A stretch of DNA of 64,000 nt from Sanghuangporus weigelae (taxonomy: Eukaryota; Basidiomycota; Agaricomycetes; Hymenochaetales; Hymenochaetaceae). Of this stretch, positions 43,740 to 54,678 are shown piece after piece. The notes beneath the pieces were generated by a model that had not been told where the DNA came from, searched no databases, and was given only the letters and a program-made list of their open reading frames with translations. The stretch spans positions 1-64,000 of the forward strand of contig CP137323.1 of the NCBI GenBank assembly GCA_033182465.1, given 5' to 3'. Every line of letters begins with the position of its first letter. The first letter of the stretch is position 1. Made by a program: the position numbers and the translations under genes.

Positions 43740-43800
43740 GGAACCCTCGCTAGGCTTGGAATCCTTGCTAGGCTTGGAATCCTTGCTAGGCTTGGAATCC
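43740..43800. repeat. Short tandem repeat GGAATCCTTGCTAGGCTT in palindrome arms
   Basis: Three to four 18-bp units occur at about 43740-43800 in the left arm, with an inverted two-to-three-unit version at about 45598-45640 in the right arm. The difference in unit number shows that the arms have diverged slightly. Confidence 0.75.
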
Positions 43801-44611
43801 TTTCGTCTACAAGCTAGTATAAGCTCTATATATACTCTACTGCTGTCGCCGACACATCCTACTGTCTGACAACATCTCCTGAGTCATCTGGGTCGCCAAG
43901 GGCCGCTGCCGGAGCGCCCAGGTGAAATCTGAGAGCGGCAATGTGAGGGGGGCGTCCAATAGCATGGAATATCGAGTATCTGCAATAATACGGCGCTGGC
44001 GGAGTTGGGCTTGGCGGCGCGAGTCGGTGGCTTGGCACGCCGATGTACCACATGCCTACCTTCCATACATGGTCTAATGGGGGCCGCCGCATCAGGGGTA
44101 AGTCGGGAAACATCGGAACCGATGAGTGGAGGCTGATATCGCGTATATGAGACAAAGGGCGCATCAGCCGATGTCCCTGAGGTGTCCGATGCATCAGCGG
44201 CACTCAATACAGAGTGTGGGCGATCCCTAGTGACTAATATGAGTGGCCGGAGCGGCAGTGCTGTGGGGGACTGCCGGACTGGTGGCAGATACATCGTAAT
44301 GAGGCATGTAAGCACATATGACAATATATAGCTCCCTAGACAATGGGGGACTGCTTGGTAAGCTGTAGGAGGCATCGGCGAGGGTACCTGAGGGTGTCTG
44401 AGTGTCCGCCGCATTGATCGGCGCCAAGGGGGGCCGACTCGGAGGCATCCAGAGTCGCCGCACAGCTATACGTATGGTAAATCATAAGATCGGCGGCACG
44501 TAGTCACTGAGGGATGTGTCCTATAGTGCCTGGTGCTGGGTAGGAGCTGTCGGCGGACCTGTCTGAGTGTCAGGGAGCCATCGGCGGATCGATTTGGGTC
44601 ATAGGAGGGCG

Positions 44612-44784
44612 CCGCAGTACAGTACGTGTGCTGGAATCAATGGATACGTGCTCAAATGATGTCCCGAGTGCAATAGGAGTGTGCCCTCACACTCTCAGGT
44701 GTCGGCAGTGCTGGGATATGGTATCTGCAGTAAGAGGGAGCCATAGTATGAGTGTACTGGCACAGGAGGAGCCAGTGCGCTACA
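44612..44784. repeat. Palindrome loop: inverted copy of adjacent transposase sequence
   Basis: The unpaired centre is the reverse complement of about 42350-42515, the transposase sequence just outside the left arm. It shares TATGGTATCTGCAGTAAGAG and ATGATGTCCCGAGTGCAATA with the opposite strand there, with one or two differences. Confidence 0.8.
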
Positions 44785-46402
44785 GCGCCCTCCTATGACC
44801 CAAATCGATCCGCCGATGGCTCCCTGACACTCAGACAGGTCCGCCGACAGCTCCTACCCAGCACCAGGCACTATAGGACACATCCCTCAGTGACTACGTG
44901 CCGCCGATCTTATGATTTACCATACGTACAGCCGTGCGGCGACTCTGGATGCCTCTGAGTCGGCCCCCCTTGGCGCTGATCAATGCGGCGGACACTCAGA
45001 CATTCTCAGGTACCCTCGCCGACGCCTCCTACAGCTTACCAAGCAGTCCCCCATTGTCTAGGGAGCTATATATTGTCATATGTGCTTACATGCCTCATTA
45101 CGATGTATCCGCCACCAGTCCGGCAGTCCCCCACAGCACTGCCGCTCCGGCCACTCATATTAGTCACTAGGGATCGCCCACACTCTGTATTGAGTGCCGC
45201 CGATGCATCGGACACCTCAGGGACATCGGCTGATGCACCCTTTGTCTCATATACGCGATATCAGCCTCCAATCATCGGTTCCGATGTTTCCCGACTTCCC
45301 CCCAATGCGGCGGCCCCCATTAGACCATGTATGGAAGGTAGGCATGTGGTACATCGGCGTGCCAAGCCACCGACTCGCGCCGCCAAGCCCAACTCCGCTG
45401 GCGCCTGTATTATTGCAGATACTCAATATTCCATGCTATTGGACGCCCCCCTCACGTTGCCGCTCTCAGATTTCACCTGGGCGCTCCGGCAGCGGCCCTT
45501 GGCGACCCAGATGACTCAGGAGATGTTGTCAGACAGTAGGATGTGTCGGCGACAGCAGTAGAGTATATATAGAGCTTATACTAGCTTGTAGACAAAAAGG
45601 ATTCCAAGCCTAGCAAGGATTCCAAGCCTAGCGAGGGTTCCAAGAGCATGTACCAGACCGAGCGCCAGAGTTCGAGATATCCCTCACTCTGAGTCTCCCC
45701 TCATGTACTGAGCCTCCCCCTTGACTATATACTATCCTTGACATCTCCTCTTGTTTGACTCCACATTCTACTTGCCTTCGCCGCCTCCGGTACGCCTCTG
45801 CCGCTCTGACGTTCAGTGATCCGGCGCCCCTCTATTCGACGTCGGCGACCCTTCGGCGACCCAGGCTTCTCATCAGACTCCCCTTCGGCATCCTTTCCAG
45901 CCTTTCACTCCAGTTTATCCCATATATTGATCTTATACGGTCTTTTCCTTTCATCTATCGCATTTACGCTACTGCGGCGGATTCCTGCGGCCTCCCCCTC
46001 AGTCCGGCACCCCTCTATTCGACGTCGGCGGCCATCCGACGACCCAGGCATCCTATCAGACGACCCAGCGGCGCCTTCTCCAGCCACTCACTCCATTTTA
46101 TCCTTTATATTCATCTTATATGCTTCATACCTTCCTGTGGCCGAGTTTATACCACGTCGGCAGCCCCCTGTGATCCCCCCTCTCAAGCGGCGGTCCTGTT
46201 ATCCTATTCCCTTTATCCAGCGGCATCCCTAGACCCATCCATTACGTCTCCGACGGTTCCTGGCACCTGCCGGGTAGTAGGTCTTTGAGAGTCTGATAGC
46301 GTTGGCATCCCATTTTTGGAGGTTCCTTCATACATTCAGCACTCTTAGTAGGACGGACATCTGTAGCACCTTCAGATACGACACCGCCGACCAACAGCGC
46401 GC

Positions 46403-47959
46403 GTTGGTCCCCTCTCACCAGACATGATGTTCTCCGCAATTCCATAACAGACGGACCATTCGGGAGTCGGTGCATCGTTCGTAGAGGTGCTCGTTCTCAC
46501 GGAGTCATTGACAGTTACATCCTTAAGCATGTCCATATCAAGTGCGACATCGACTGCATGGGTGCCCGTTGGTCCTACTTCCCCAGTCCCAGGCATGAGT
46601 GCCGCAAACGAGTTCGGCGGGTTTGCTTGTCCTTGTCCATACAAGGCTTTCCTTCCACCGTATCCAGAAGAAGATGGCGAAGGTGTAGGTCGTCCAAGGT
46701 GAAGATCGAAGTGAGACTGGCATACCGGTGCGTCATTCGTTAGACTGTTCGTTCTCGCGGCATTGCTGACAGTAACATCCTTGAGCATGTCCATATCAAG
46801 TGCGACATTGAATGCACGGGTGCTCGTTATTCCTGTCTGGCCGGACGCTCGGGCACCCATTGGAGCCATCTGCCCAAGCATGATGTTCTCCGCAATTCCA
46901 TGACAGTCATCCTTCTCGCCGAATGGCACGTCGATTCTGCGCGGTCCCGTTGGAGCAATCTCGCCAAACATGATGTTCTCCGCAATTCCGTGGACATCAT
47001 CCTTCTCGCCACTATCTTGCCTCGCCGTCGCATCGAGCGTATCGGTGACTTCGACGCTATGCACACAAATACCGGGTCCTTGAAGTGACTTTTCGAGGTT
47101 AGCAATGCTGCCTTCCACTGAGACACCAGCGATACGAATAGGGACAATAGATGTCACATGTCCCCCGGGAAGCAATGCTGTTTGTATATGCTCTGGAATT
47201 GGTGCACCTTGTTGGATTAGCTGGAAGGCTTGAATCTGAGCACGCAGAGCAGCAATTTGCTCTTCGGTGAATGAAATGGGTGAGGGGGTGTCCGACTGTC
47301 ACTTGCCCGGCATTGTGTCATGTACGTCTCTGTCTTCTCTGCCCGCCTTTCGCACCAGCTCAACCTTTTCCAGTGGCTCAACATCCGATTCGCTGTCCAC
47401 AAGATCAATCACCTTGGTCAGCTCTGGCACTCTGCCGCAATCAGTATCTGAGCTGAGAGAAAGAGTCTGGGCACATACTGTCTAGAACCAGGCTGGAAAA
47501 AATGACGAATATCATGGTATCCACTGCGACGAAGGTGGGCTGTTTCTTTAGCAGTCTTTGCTTTTCGAAGACGTTGGGTACGTGGTGCTTGATTTGATGG
47601 AATGGTGCTGTATTTGACTGGCCGAGGACGAGCTTTCATTTTAGCTTGCCATTCCATTTGGCCAATCCGAAGTTTGTCTAGGAAGGCCTGTAGCAGCCTC
47701 TCATCCACTGTGAGTTCTTCACTGTCCATATTTTCATCTTCATCACTGTCTGACATCCCAGCACTAGCAATTGAGATGTCATCCGAGCTGTATGCAGAGT
47801 GGTCTGAGCTGTCTTGCTCTTCATCCGACACAACACTGTCCTTAGGATCCTTGCTTATGGTGAGTAAAGAACATTTGTAGTTATATTTATGCTTACAGGA
47901 TGCTTCCTCCTCTTCAGGTTCTCTAATCTTGCATTTACCCTTGTTTTCCGACGCGCCAT
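46403..47959 (-). pseudogene. DDE transposase gene, N-terminal part
   Basis: The start is the ATG at 47959 (MARRKTRVNARLENLKRRKH). A short intron (gtaagc near 47895, acceptor near 47853) joins it in frame to an acidic Ser/Asp/Glu-rich stretch and to TAKETAHLRRSGYHDIRHFF at about 47500. After another intron come VPELTKVIDLVDSESDVEPL and, past a TGA or an unrecognised intron at about 47300, a QLQ-like segment ([20 protein letters not shown] then [18 protein letters not shown]). Then follow internal repeats built of GIAENIM and ALDMDMLKD blocks. The part is separated from the catalytic core by a palindromic insertion. The N-terminus is probably DNA-binding or regulatory; this is inference. Confidence 0.6.
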
Positions 47960-48353
47960 TAGGTGTATTTTGTAGTTAGAGGTGGAGATACTGGCTAGTC
48001 ATGCAGATTAGTCATGTGGATCAACCTTCCAAATATATCTTATTACATAACATTTTTATATGACATAATATTGTCTTGGCGCGGCAAAAATATTTGGTTG
48101 AAATTTCAAAAATTCACCAAACAGCATTCTGGTGCATTCTGAGCCATTTGGGAGAAAAAAGTTTATTTCCGAAATAAGAAAGTCAATACTCAATATTTAA
48201 AAAAATTAAAACCGTACAAATGTTTGTATTTACAATCTGGAGAGAAGTACGGCAGCCAAATGTTTAGCATTGTGACATGTGAGGCAGAATTAAGAGGAAG
48301 AGGTGTGTTGCCAGATGAGGCAAGTCAGGGTCATGCAAGTCGCGTCACGGCTA

Positions 48354-48377
48354 GTCGACTTTATACTTCCTCTACCT
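48354..48377 (-). repeat. Right terminal inverted repeat of the DNA transposon
   Basis: 24 bp, a perfect inverted match to 27737-27760, ending ACTTCCTCTACCT and followed by TA at 48378-48379. Confidence 0.85.
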
Positions 48378-48475
48378 TATATTATGCGACTAAATGCATT
48401 ATTAAACTTCAAATTTCGTTTGTCATCTAGTTATGAATTTGTTTCAGTTTTAAATAACAGTTTGCCCGCTGTGGT
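48378..48475 (+). repeat. Right flank of the transposon, repeat shared with 11231-11330
   Basis: Starts with the TA target copy and continues with sequence about 90% alike to the empty-site repeat, up to AACAGTTTGCCCGCTGTG. Confidence 0.7.
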
Positions 48476-48555
48476 CGATGCATATTTGGCCAGTGCATGA
48501 GAATGCTTCCCGCTCTGTGGCCCTTGGTCAATGCGTGGCCATGGCTGCGCGGGCC

Positions 48556-48565
48556 TTTATAAAGG
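48556..48565 (+). promoter_or_regulatory. TATA-like box for the gene at 48718
   Basis: TTTATAAAGG lies about 155 bp upstream of the ATG at 48718, leaving room for a start site about 30 bp on and a 5' leader of ~125 nt. Confidence 0.4.
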
Positions 48566-48717
48566 ACTGAAACTAACCACAGATTGTGCTCTGTACTTAT
48601 ACCCAAACAGGTTTCCCATCCAGATTAGCGACACTTTATTGACCTTCTTTCTCGGTATACTTCTTGCTCGGTACGTTTATACCATAATTAACTCCTCTTC
48701 GTTTACCCAAGTGTCTG

Positions 48718-50032
48718 ATGATCCCCTTTCTCGAACGTAACTCACAGATGTCGAGTGTAACCGTAGGATGGGAATGTGATCCTGATGTACGAGTAGCGAG
48801 GAAAGTCATGGATGACGGCGTGCGTACACATATCAGGTTATTCCACGACGCGGCTAGTATACCTGAGGGCGCCTCATGCACTCATCAAGTCGTTGTTCCT
48901 CAGGCCAGTCCGGAGCTCGACATTCATGATCTAGCTGTGGATGCTGATGGAATGGATGGAGACGCGGACTTGTGTGATGTATCTACTCCAAAAGCTGATT
49001 CGGATAGCGAATCTTCTGTCGCAGCGGACTGTCCTGATGATATCCCGGACAAAACAGTGGGACGTCCTGCATCATCGCATGTTTCTGGGTCTCTAGGGAT
49101 AAGCCAGTGGACACGATACTCTCCTTTCCCCGGCTCAGATGCAGGCACTGAATTCGCGACAGAGAATCACATAGCTCGCGTACCGGAATCGATCAAGTCG
49201 TACAAATCTGCGTCACATTTCTCCGGAACAACGCAGCCACCTGACTCTGAGGGACACGCGAGTCCTCACTCTGCCTACTTCATTTATCAAGAATCTGGTA
49301 TGCGTACTTTTGAATGCGAGGATCCTAGAACAGTTACACGAGCTCGGGGAAAGCTGAGCATCGAGCGATGCTATGCGACGGAGAATAACCTCTGTTTATC
49401 TATAAAAACTCGCGAGACTTTCGACGCTGAGGCCTTGTCTGCAACTCCTGGGTCACGGTTTTCATCTCCAGCACCTACCTGCCAAATGCCCCCGCCATCT
49501 CTTTATCTCCGAGAACAAACCCCGTTCTCGGAGACAAATGGCTCATTGGCACAGCATCGTGGTCCCATACCCGAGTCGACCTTCGACTATGTGCAATGGA
49601 GGTGGAAGACAGGAAGTGATGAGCATTTTAGCACCGATTTACCCTTGTCTTCGACCAATACGTTGGTTGCAGTGGATGATCAGTGTCATGGTAGCGCGGA
49701 GTTTGATCATGCTGCTTACTACAAGCTTTTTGGTCGAGAAGGCAGCCCGTTGACAGCCTGAAGAGAGTGATACTGATGAAACTCGAAACAAGCCTGCCCT
49801 TCCCAGACGTGTCTTTGAGGGAGGACATATGCGCCCACCGAGGAGTTCTAGAGCCGGTGCACAACCAAGCACTCTTCACAGTAGTCAACGTCTGGCGCTT
49901 CGGACCGTTTCAGAACGCGTGGTGAAGCACCAGGTCACTCCGTACAACTCTCCTGCAAAAAGACAAGGTCGTGGCGAGTCGACTATAACTCGTCATCGAG
50001 CAAAACAAGTGGGAGCTGGTCGTCCCGGGTAA
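48718..50032 (+). CDS. Hypothetical protein, acidic Ser/Asp-rich with basic C-terminal tail
   Basis: The main frame 48718-49761 (347 residues, ATG start) contains SVTVGWECDPDVRVARKVMD, an acidic Asp/Ser-rich linker around residues 80-125, and YVQWRWKTGSDEHFSTDLPL near the end. Directly after its stop, another frame continues with protein-like EESDTDETRNKPALPRRVFE and a basic, Arg/Ser/Gln-rich tail to a stop at 50030-50032. The two are probably joined by an intron ending at about 49759 (TTGACAG), for example with a weak donor gttgca near 49666; a frame shift is the alternative. There are no membrane helices. Charge pattern and tail suggest a nuclear protein, but no family is recognised. The gene is just outside the DNA transposon. 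Confidence 0.55.
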
Positions 50033-50227
50033 TTGTCGTCGACATTTTGAAATGTCTTCGCTTACCAATTTGATAATTAGCCGGTTCCTAACTTTTGTTT
50101 TTCCACCTTCTTACAAACCTTGTCGTCCATATTTACACAGTCATCTAAGCATAAGTTTGTAAGCATGGCTGTGTCTATTTTTGGTCACAGTGACCTTTCG
50201 TTGTCTGTCCTTTGACGTTCATCTGTG

Positions 50228-51497
50228 ATGATCTTCAGCGCAATGCCATCACCTTTTACCCTCCAAACAACCGTCAAGCTCAACTCGGGATACGGGATGC
50301 CTATTATAGGTCTAGGAGTGTTTGAGAACGACCACTGCATACCAGCCTGCAATGCCGCTCTAAAGCATGGTTATCGGTATAACATCTACTCTATCTAATA
50401 AAAGGATTCACCGATACATTATCTCTGGCCAGTCACATTGACACTGCCGAGTATTACCATAATGAAGTGGATGTTGGGTACGCAGTCCGCGAAAGCGGAA
50501 TTCCGAGGGAAGAGATCTTCGTCAGTGAGTCCACCTTTTCCTGTACAACTTCCGTCTGACGGTCGCTTTTCCAACTGCAATAGCGACAAAGATTTATGAT
50601 CCTGACCATGGATACGAGTCTACTTTCGTCCACGTTGAGAATTCTCTCGCCAAATTACAATTTTGTGAGAAATTTATCTTACCAGACGCTCTCATCTGGA
50701 CACCTAACTGCTCTGTCTATTCAGCTTACATAGACTTGTACCTCATACACAGTCCTCTGTCTGGTCGCGAAAAGCGTTTGCAGACGTATCGTGCACTTAC
50801 TGCGAAGCGCGATGCTGGAGTTATTAGATCGGTTGGCGTGTCGAACTAGTGAGGATACCCCCTTTCGATCTCAGTCTATCCGACATTAAGTGTGGATGGG
50901 CTCCTGTCTACTGATAGTGGTGTTCATCACTTGGAAGAGATACGGGAAGCTGGGCTCGATACGCCTGCAGTAAATCAAATTGAGGTTTGTGAATCTCGTC
51001 ATTTGTTCGTTCCTTATCTGAATCGAACTCTTGTCGAGCTTAGCTGCACCCATTCTGCCAGCAGAAGTCTATCGTTACCTATTGCAAAGATCACGGAATC
51101 GTCGTTCAAGCATACACGCCTCTCGCTCGCGGCGACTTTTCCCATCCCATCATCCAGGATGTCTCAAAGAGTGTCTGTATGCTTTTGCCTTTTTGATTCC
51201 GACTGTGAACTGATCCTGACGAGACCTCGATAGTCGGGAAGAACTCCTGCTCAAGTTCTCATTCGTTGGTCATTACAAAAAGGGTATGGACGTTTGATTT
51301 ATGCGACTAACGTAGCGTGACAATTAATAGGGCTACACAGTTATGTACCTCTTCCCAAGTCGTCCCAGCCAAACAGAGTCATCGATAATGCTCGAGTATT
51401 CGATTCTGAGCTTTCAGGCGAAGAAATGACCAAACTTGATGGACTAGACAAGGGCAGGGATGGATGCGTCACATGGAATCCTGTCGATGCTCTATGA
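50228..51497 (+). CDS. Aldo/keto reductase
   Basis: NAD(P)H-dependent reductase of aldehydes and ketones, (beta/alpha)8 barrel, cytosolic. Eight exons are inferred: 50228-50376, 50433-50524, 50584-50664, 50725-50848, 50918-50984, 51044-51172, 51234-51283 and 51341-51497 (849 nt, 282 residues). Landmarks are [112 protein letters not shown] and [20 protein letters not shown]. The catalytic tetrad D53, Y58, K83, H116 is present. The exon 6 donor must be gtctgt to keep frame; with the more usual site two bases earlier, the frame is lost. So either this donor is used or the copy has a one-base slip. The ATG at 50243 is an alternative start. Confidence 0.85.
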
Positions 51498-51608
51498 AAA
51501 TTGAGCCCGGTCTCGGAATGCACAAGAAAAGCAGCTTTCGTGATTATCGACAGATGCAGGTACAAATACAAATGCAAAATGTTATGGTTTCGGATTATTT
51601 CTCAATGC

Positions 51609-52129
51609 TTATTCTTTGAGCTCTTCCTTGTGAAAAACTCCTTGAAGCTCCGGCATCCAGTTACATCTATATTTGCAGAAGAATTCTCCTTTGGGAGGAA
51701 GGGCATTTGTATCATCCAAAGTACCGTGGAATATGTACCTGGAACAAAATCTCAGTAAATGGAATACCGATTCATCGCGGTGGTAACTGACCTCCATTCA
51801 TTCGTGGCCGCCTCTCCATACTCTAAAATCGGGCTTCCACATGCTCCACAGAACTCGCGATGCAATCCATTGTCCGATATATGCTTCTTGGGCTTTCCGC
51901 ATACAATATTCCAGCTTGAGATGGGGATTTTGATCGTGACTCCAAATGTACCACCAGTAAACCTCTGTCGACACAACGTTCAGCATTGAAATTCGAAGTG
52001 CGGATCAAATGGAGTGCGCACTTTGCAATTCTTGCAGTGGCAGAGACTCGTTCTCGCCTCCTCATCCGAGCCGAGCCTGATGTCATAGCGAATAGCACCA
52101 CAATAACAACTGCCTGTGTGCGTAGGCAT
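51609..52129 (-). CDS. GFA/CENP-V domain zinc enzyme (glutathione-dependent formaldehyde-activating type)
   Basis: Three exons are inferred: 52129-52022, 51964-51792 and 51738-51609 (411 nt, 136 residues). The fold binds two zinc ions. The ligands appear as GSCYCGAIRYD (C8, C10), LCHCKNCK (C30, C32, C35) and REFCGACGSPI. Further family features are FTGGTFGVTIKIP, the YIFHGTLDDTNALPPKGEFF segment and WMPELQGVFHKEELKE. The family includes the enzyme that forms S-hydroxymethylglutathione from formaldehyde, but most fungal members have unknown substrates. It is convergent with the aldo/keto reductase (about 110 bp between stops). Length and motifs are complete. Confidence 0.85.
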
Positions 52130-53276
52130 AAGTATACGGCCTTTTTTGTCAAGGAATAAAGTGAGTTGTCCTTGTAAGCGAACCTGGCTATCTACTCACT
52201 TCTGATGGTATTTGCTGGGTTAGGTGTAGCAGTACTACAACGTAGTGCTGTGTCGAGCTGCTCTCAAAGATTGCATTACATAGCATCCATCACTATTACA
52301 AGGTGTGACATCATAACTGTCTGTCAGGTTCAGGCGGATCCCAGATTGGCAGGTGCTGGTTTGATCTGATCATTCTCACGCGGACTCCATGGCTTCTATG
52401 ACCCGCTTGCCAGCAGGACAGGACGATCCCTTTCTTGCCTTCCTTCTGAAACTGGCCTGCGAAAGTTCATACAACTTAGGCTCACTACTGATGACTTGTG
52501 CTCTTCCAATCCTCTAATTTGATCCTTTACGTGTCTTTCTGTATATCAGCTAGCGCCTAAAGCCGCATATAAACTCGCTGCGCAGGACATCCTATCTTCA
52601 GTACTCCTCCCACTCTTCAATTTATGTCTCACCGTTCCGTTGCTTCTAGCCTCTGGATCAAATCGACTACAATCTCTCCACATCCCACATCCCAATTCAT
52701 TCATGTGACTTTTTGAAGCATTGGCCAACCGAGCCCGCATTATTCCGTCCCATTCGTCTCGCATATCCTCGGACACCTCTCCGTGTTGTAGTCCTTCTGA
52801 GACAAGGTCCTGTGGCAATAGCTTCTCGGCCCCACTTGAAGTCAAACTTACAATCAGGACAGGTAACCCATGAGTATTAGATCATATCCGAGCTCATGCC
52901 CGGGTCACAGCGAAAATGAGTGATTTATTCGAAAAGCAAGCGCAATTTGGACGAGTCGAAGACGAAGAGTATTTGCTGAAGGTCGGGCCGCGCAGCAACA
53001 TCCCCTAGTTCAACCCGCAACGGTCAGCGGTACTCGCATTCTTAGCCGCATTCTTTCGTCTTGCATCTGAGGCCATGCTGAATAGAATAATGCTTGCATC
53101 GTTCAATCGTACAACCGCCGCGCACGAGAATTTACTGATCTTATTCCGGATGAAATATAGACGGATATTGGGGGTTTGTAGACCGTAATCGATATTGCTG
53201 AGGCGTGTATTATTTCCGCATTTGACACGGTTGATTAATTCCTATTTGAAACGGCATGGTAGATACAGTCATTCAA
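52130..53276. other. Intergenic, no gene recognised
   Basis: A ~100-codon minus-strand frame at 52546-52845 lacks an ATG at its edge and any family features. The remainder shows no supported coding. It should hold the promoter of the GFA gene and the 3' UTR of the alcohol dehydrogenase gene. Confidence 0.4.
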
Positions 53277-54678
53277 TCATTTTGAGATATCCAAGACAAC
53301 ACGGCCAACAATATGTCCTTTTTCCATCTCTTCGTAAACACTGAGGTTTCCATATCAGCAATAGAAATGCGATGTTCTATGAATGACGCACCTTTCAAGC
53401 TCGGATAAGCCTCGAATCGAGTATCTGCATTTCACTTTTCCTGCTGCCGCGATATTTACAGCCTCGATTGACTGCTGTCGGTTGCTACAGAATCAGATTA
53501 GAACGATATACATTTCATCATAGGATACCGCTCACCCCACGAAAATTCCACGGATAGTCAAGCCCCGTCCAGCAACAAGCAAAATTGGAAGAGAGAGTAA
53601 ACCGTTCTGAGGGATTCCCTAGCGAGGTCATCATGTATCAGCTAAACATTCCATTGGGAGGTAATATGAAAATACTCACGACACACATGAGATACCCTCC
53701 CGACCGCAGATACATACCAGCGGATGCATATGCGTCGTTTCCCCCGGCAGTAACTATCGCAGCATGGGCGCCTAGTCCACCTGTTGCGGCACGTACATCT
53801 GCAGCTATGTCGGAGCTTGTCCTGTAATCAATCCATTTCTCAGCGCCGAGTGAAATGCAGAGTTCACGCTTCTCGGAACCGGTATCTATCGCAACAACCC
53901 GCAGCCCCATGGCCACCGCATATTGTATTGCTGATTGGATTAACGTGCATATTTAGTTTTAATACATGAGACGGGTTCGTAAAGTAATTGAGCTTACCTA
54001 AATGACCAAGTCCACCTCCTGCACCAGGAACGACGACCCAATCACCGATGTGAGCTTTGCATTGCTGCAAAGCACTGTATACAGAAAGACCCTGCCACGA
54101 AGACTTAATAAGTCGTCTGCAATGAGTAAAATGGACTCACAGCACACATGATGGCTGAGGCCGTAGGACTATCCAAAGAATCCGGTATGGGCGTAACATG
54201 ATTGACGTACGACACTGCATACTCGCAAAAGGTTCCGTCAATTACAGCACCACTGGACTGCAGGTTGTAGCAGACTGAGAGAATCTCCAATTAGAGTAGA
54301 AGAGCTCGGAAAAGAGATCGACTCACGTCCTTCAAGACCCTTCAGACACATCTCGCAGTTCAAGCAGGAGTTGGCTACAAACTTGACGCCGACGCGGTCG
54401 CCAACTTTCACTCCTCCGTATTCCGTGTTTTCTGCTATGGCCACAACTATGCCAATTCCCTCGTGTCCTCCAATCAAATCTGCTTTAGGCTGAACCGGGT
54501 GTATGTTTGATCGAATGCTAAGATCAGTATGACAGACACCCGAGTGGGTAAGCTTGACGAGGCATTGCCCTGGCTTTAGCTCCGAAGGTTGGATGACTGG
54601 GTGGTTTGTAACAAGCGTCAGGTCTTCTCCTGGAGCAGAAAGCACAAAAGCACGCTGGACGGCAGGTATTGAAGGCAT
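53277..54678 (-). CDS. Zinc-dependent alcohol dehydrogenase (MDR family)
   Basis: NAD(P)-dependent interconversion of alcohols and aldehydes. Seven exons are inferred: 54678-54327, 54274-54141, 54091-53998, 53930-53680, 53618-53536, 53484-53392 and 53340-53277 (1071 nt, 356 residues), the normal length. Catalytic zinc: GVCHTDLS (C49) and GGHEGIGIVV (H72, E73). Structural zinc: CLNCEMCLKGLEGLC (C105, C108, C111, C119). Cofactor site: VVVPGAGGGLGHLAIQYAVA and VVAIDTGSEKRELC. Further family features are DGTFCEYAVSYVNHVTPIPD, TGGLGAHAAIVTAGGNDAY, GIPQNGLLSLPILLVAGRGL and the C-terminus EKGHIVGRVVLDISK. It appears intact. With the neighbouring aldo/keto reductase and GFA genes it could form a local aldehyde/alcohol set; this is inference from proximity. 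Confidence 0.9.

Larger units (their letters stand above)
42520..46398. repeat. ~3.9-kb palindromic insertion in the transposase gene
   Basis: The arms pair as inverted repeats: about 42985-44611 with about 44785-46398, centred near 44695. Examples are TCGGCGGTGT at 42991 with ACACCGCCGA at 46381, and ATAGGAGGGC at 44601 with GCCCTCCTAT at 44787. The left arm has an additional direct duplicate of its outer ~470 bp (42520-42985). The arms hold 100-190-codon Pro/Ser/Arg-rich open frames, mirrored left and right, with no ATG-to-stop homology to any family; they are not called as genes. The insert splits the transposase frame. Confidence 0.8.
27737..48377 (-). mobile_element. TA-target DNA transposon enlarged by nested insertions
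   Basis: Both ends carry the same 24-bp inverted repeat starting AGGTAGAGGAAGTATAAAGT, with weaker similarity further in. Each end abuts TA (27735-27736 and 48378-48379). The interior holds one transposase gene on the minus strand (start near 47959, stop near 27892) of the IS630/Tc1/mariner-like DDE type, whose target is TA. Total length is 20.6 kb. A Gypsy element accounts for 12.3 kb and a palindrome for about 3.9 kb, leaving a core of about 4.5 kb. The transposase has at least two in-frame TGA codons, so the copy cannot move by itself. Confidence 0.8.

Noticed and set aside
43093-46288. Mirrored 100-190-codon Pro/Ser/Arg-rich ORFs in the palindrome arms
   Set aside because: Low-complexity composition, overlapping frames open on several readings, no family, and identity explained by arm duplication.
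27737-48377. Idea that the fold-back MITEs are deletion derivatives of this DNA transposon
   Set aside because: Both use TA targets, but terminal sequences differ (CAGCTAGTTG against AGGTAGAGGA), so direct descent is not supported.
52546-52845. 99-codon minus-strand ORF between the GFA and ADH genes
   Set aside because: No ATG at its start, no recognisable motif and no splice context joining it to a neighbour.
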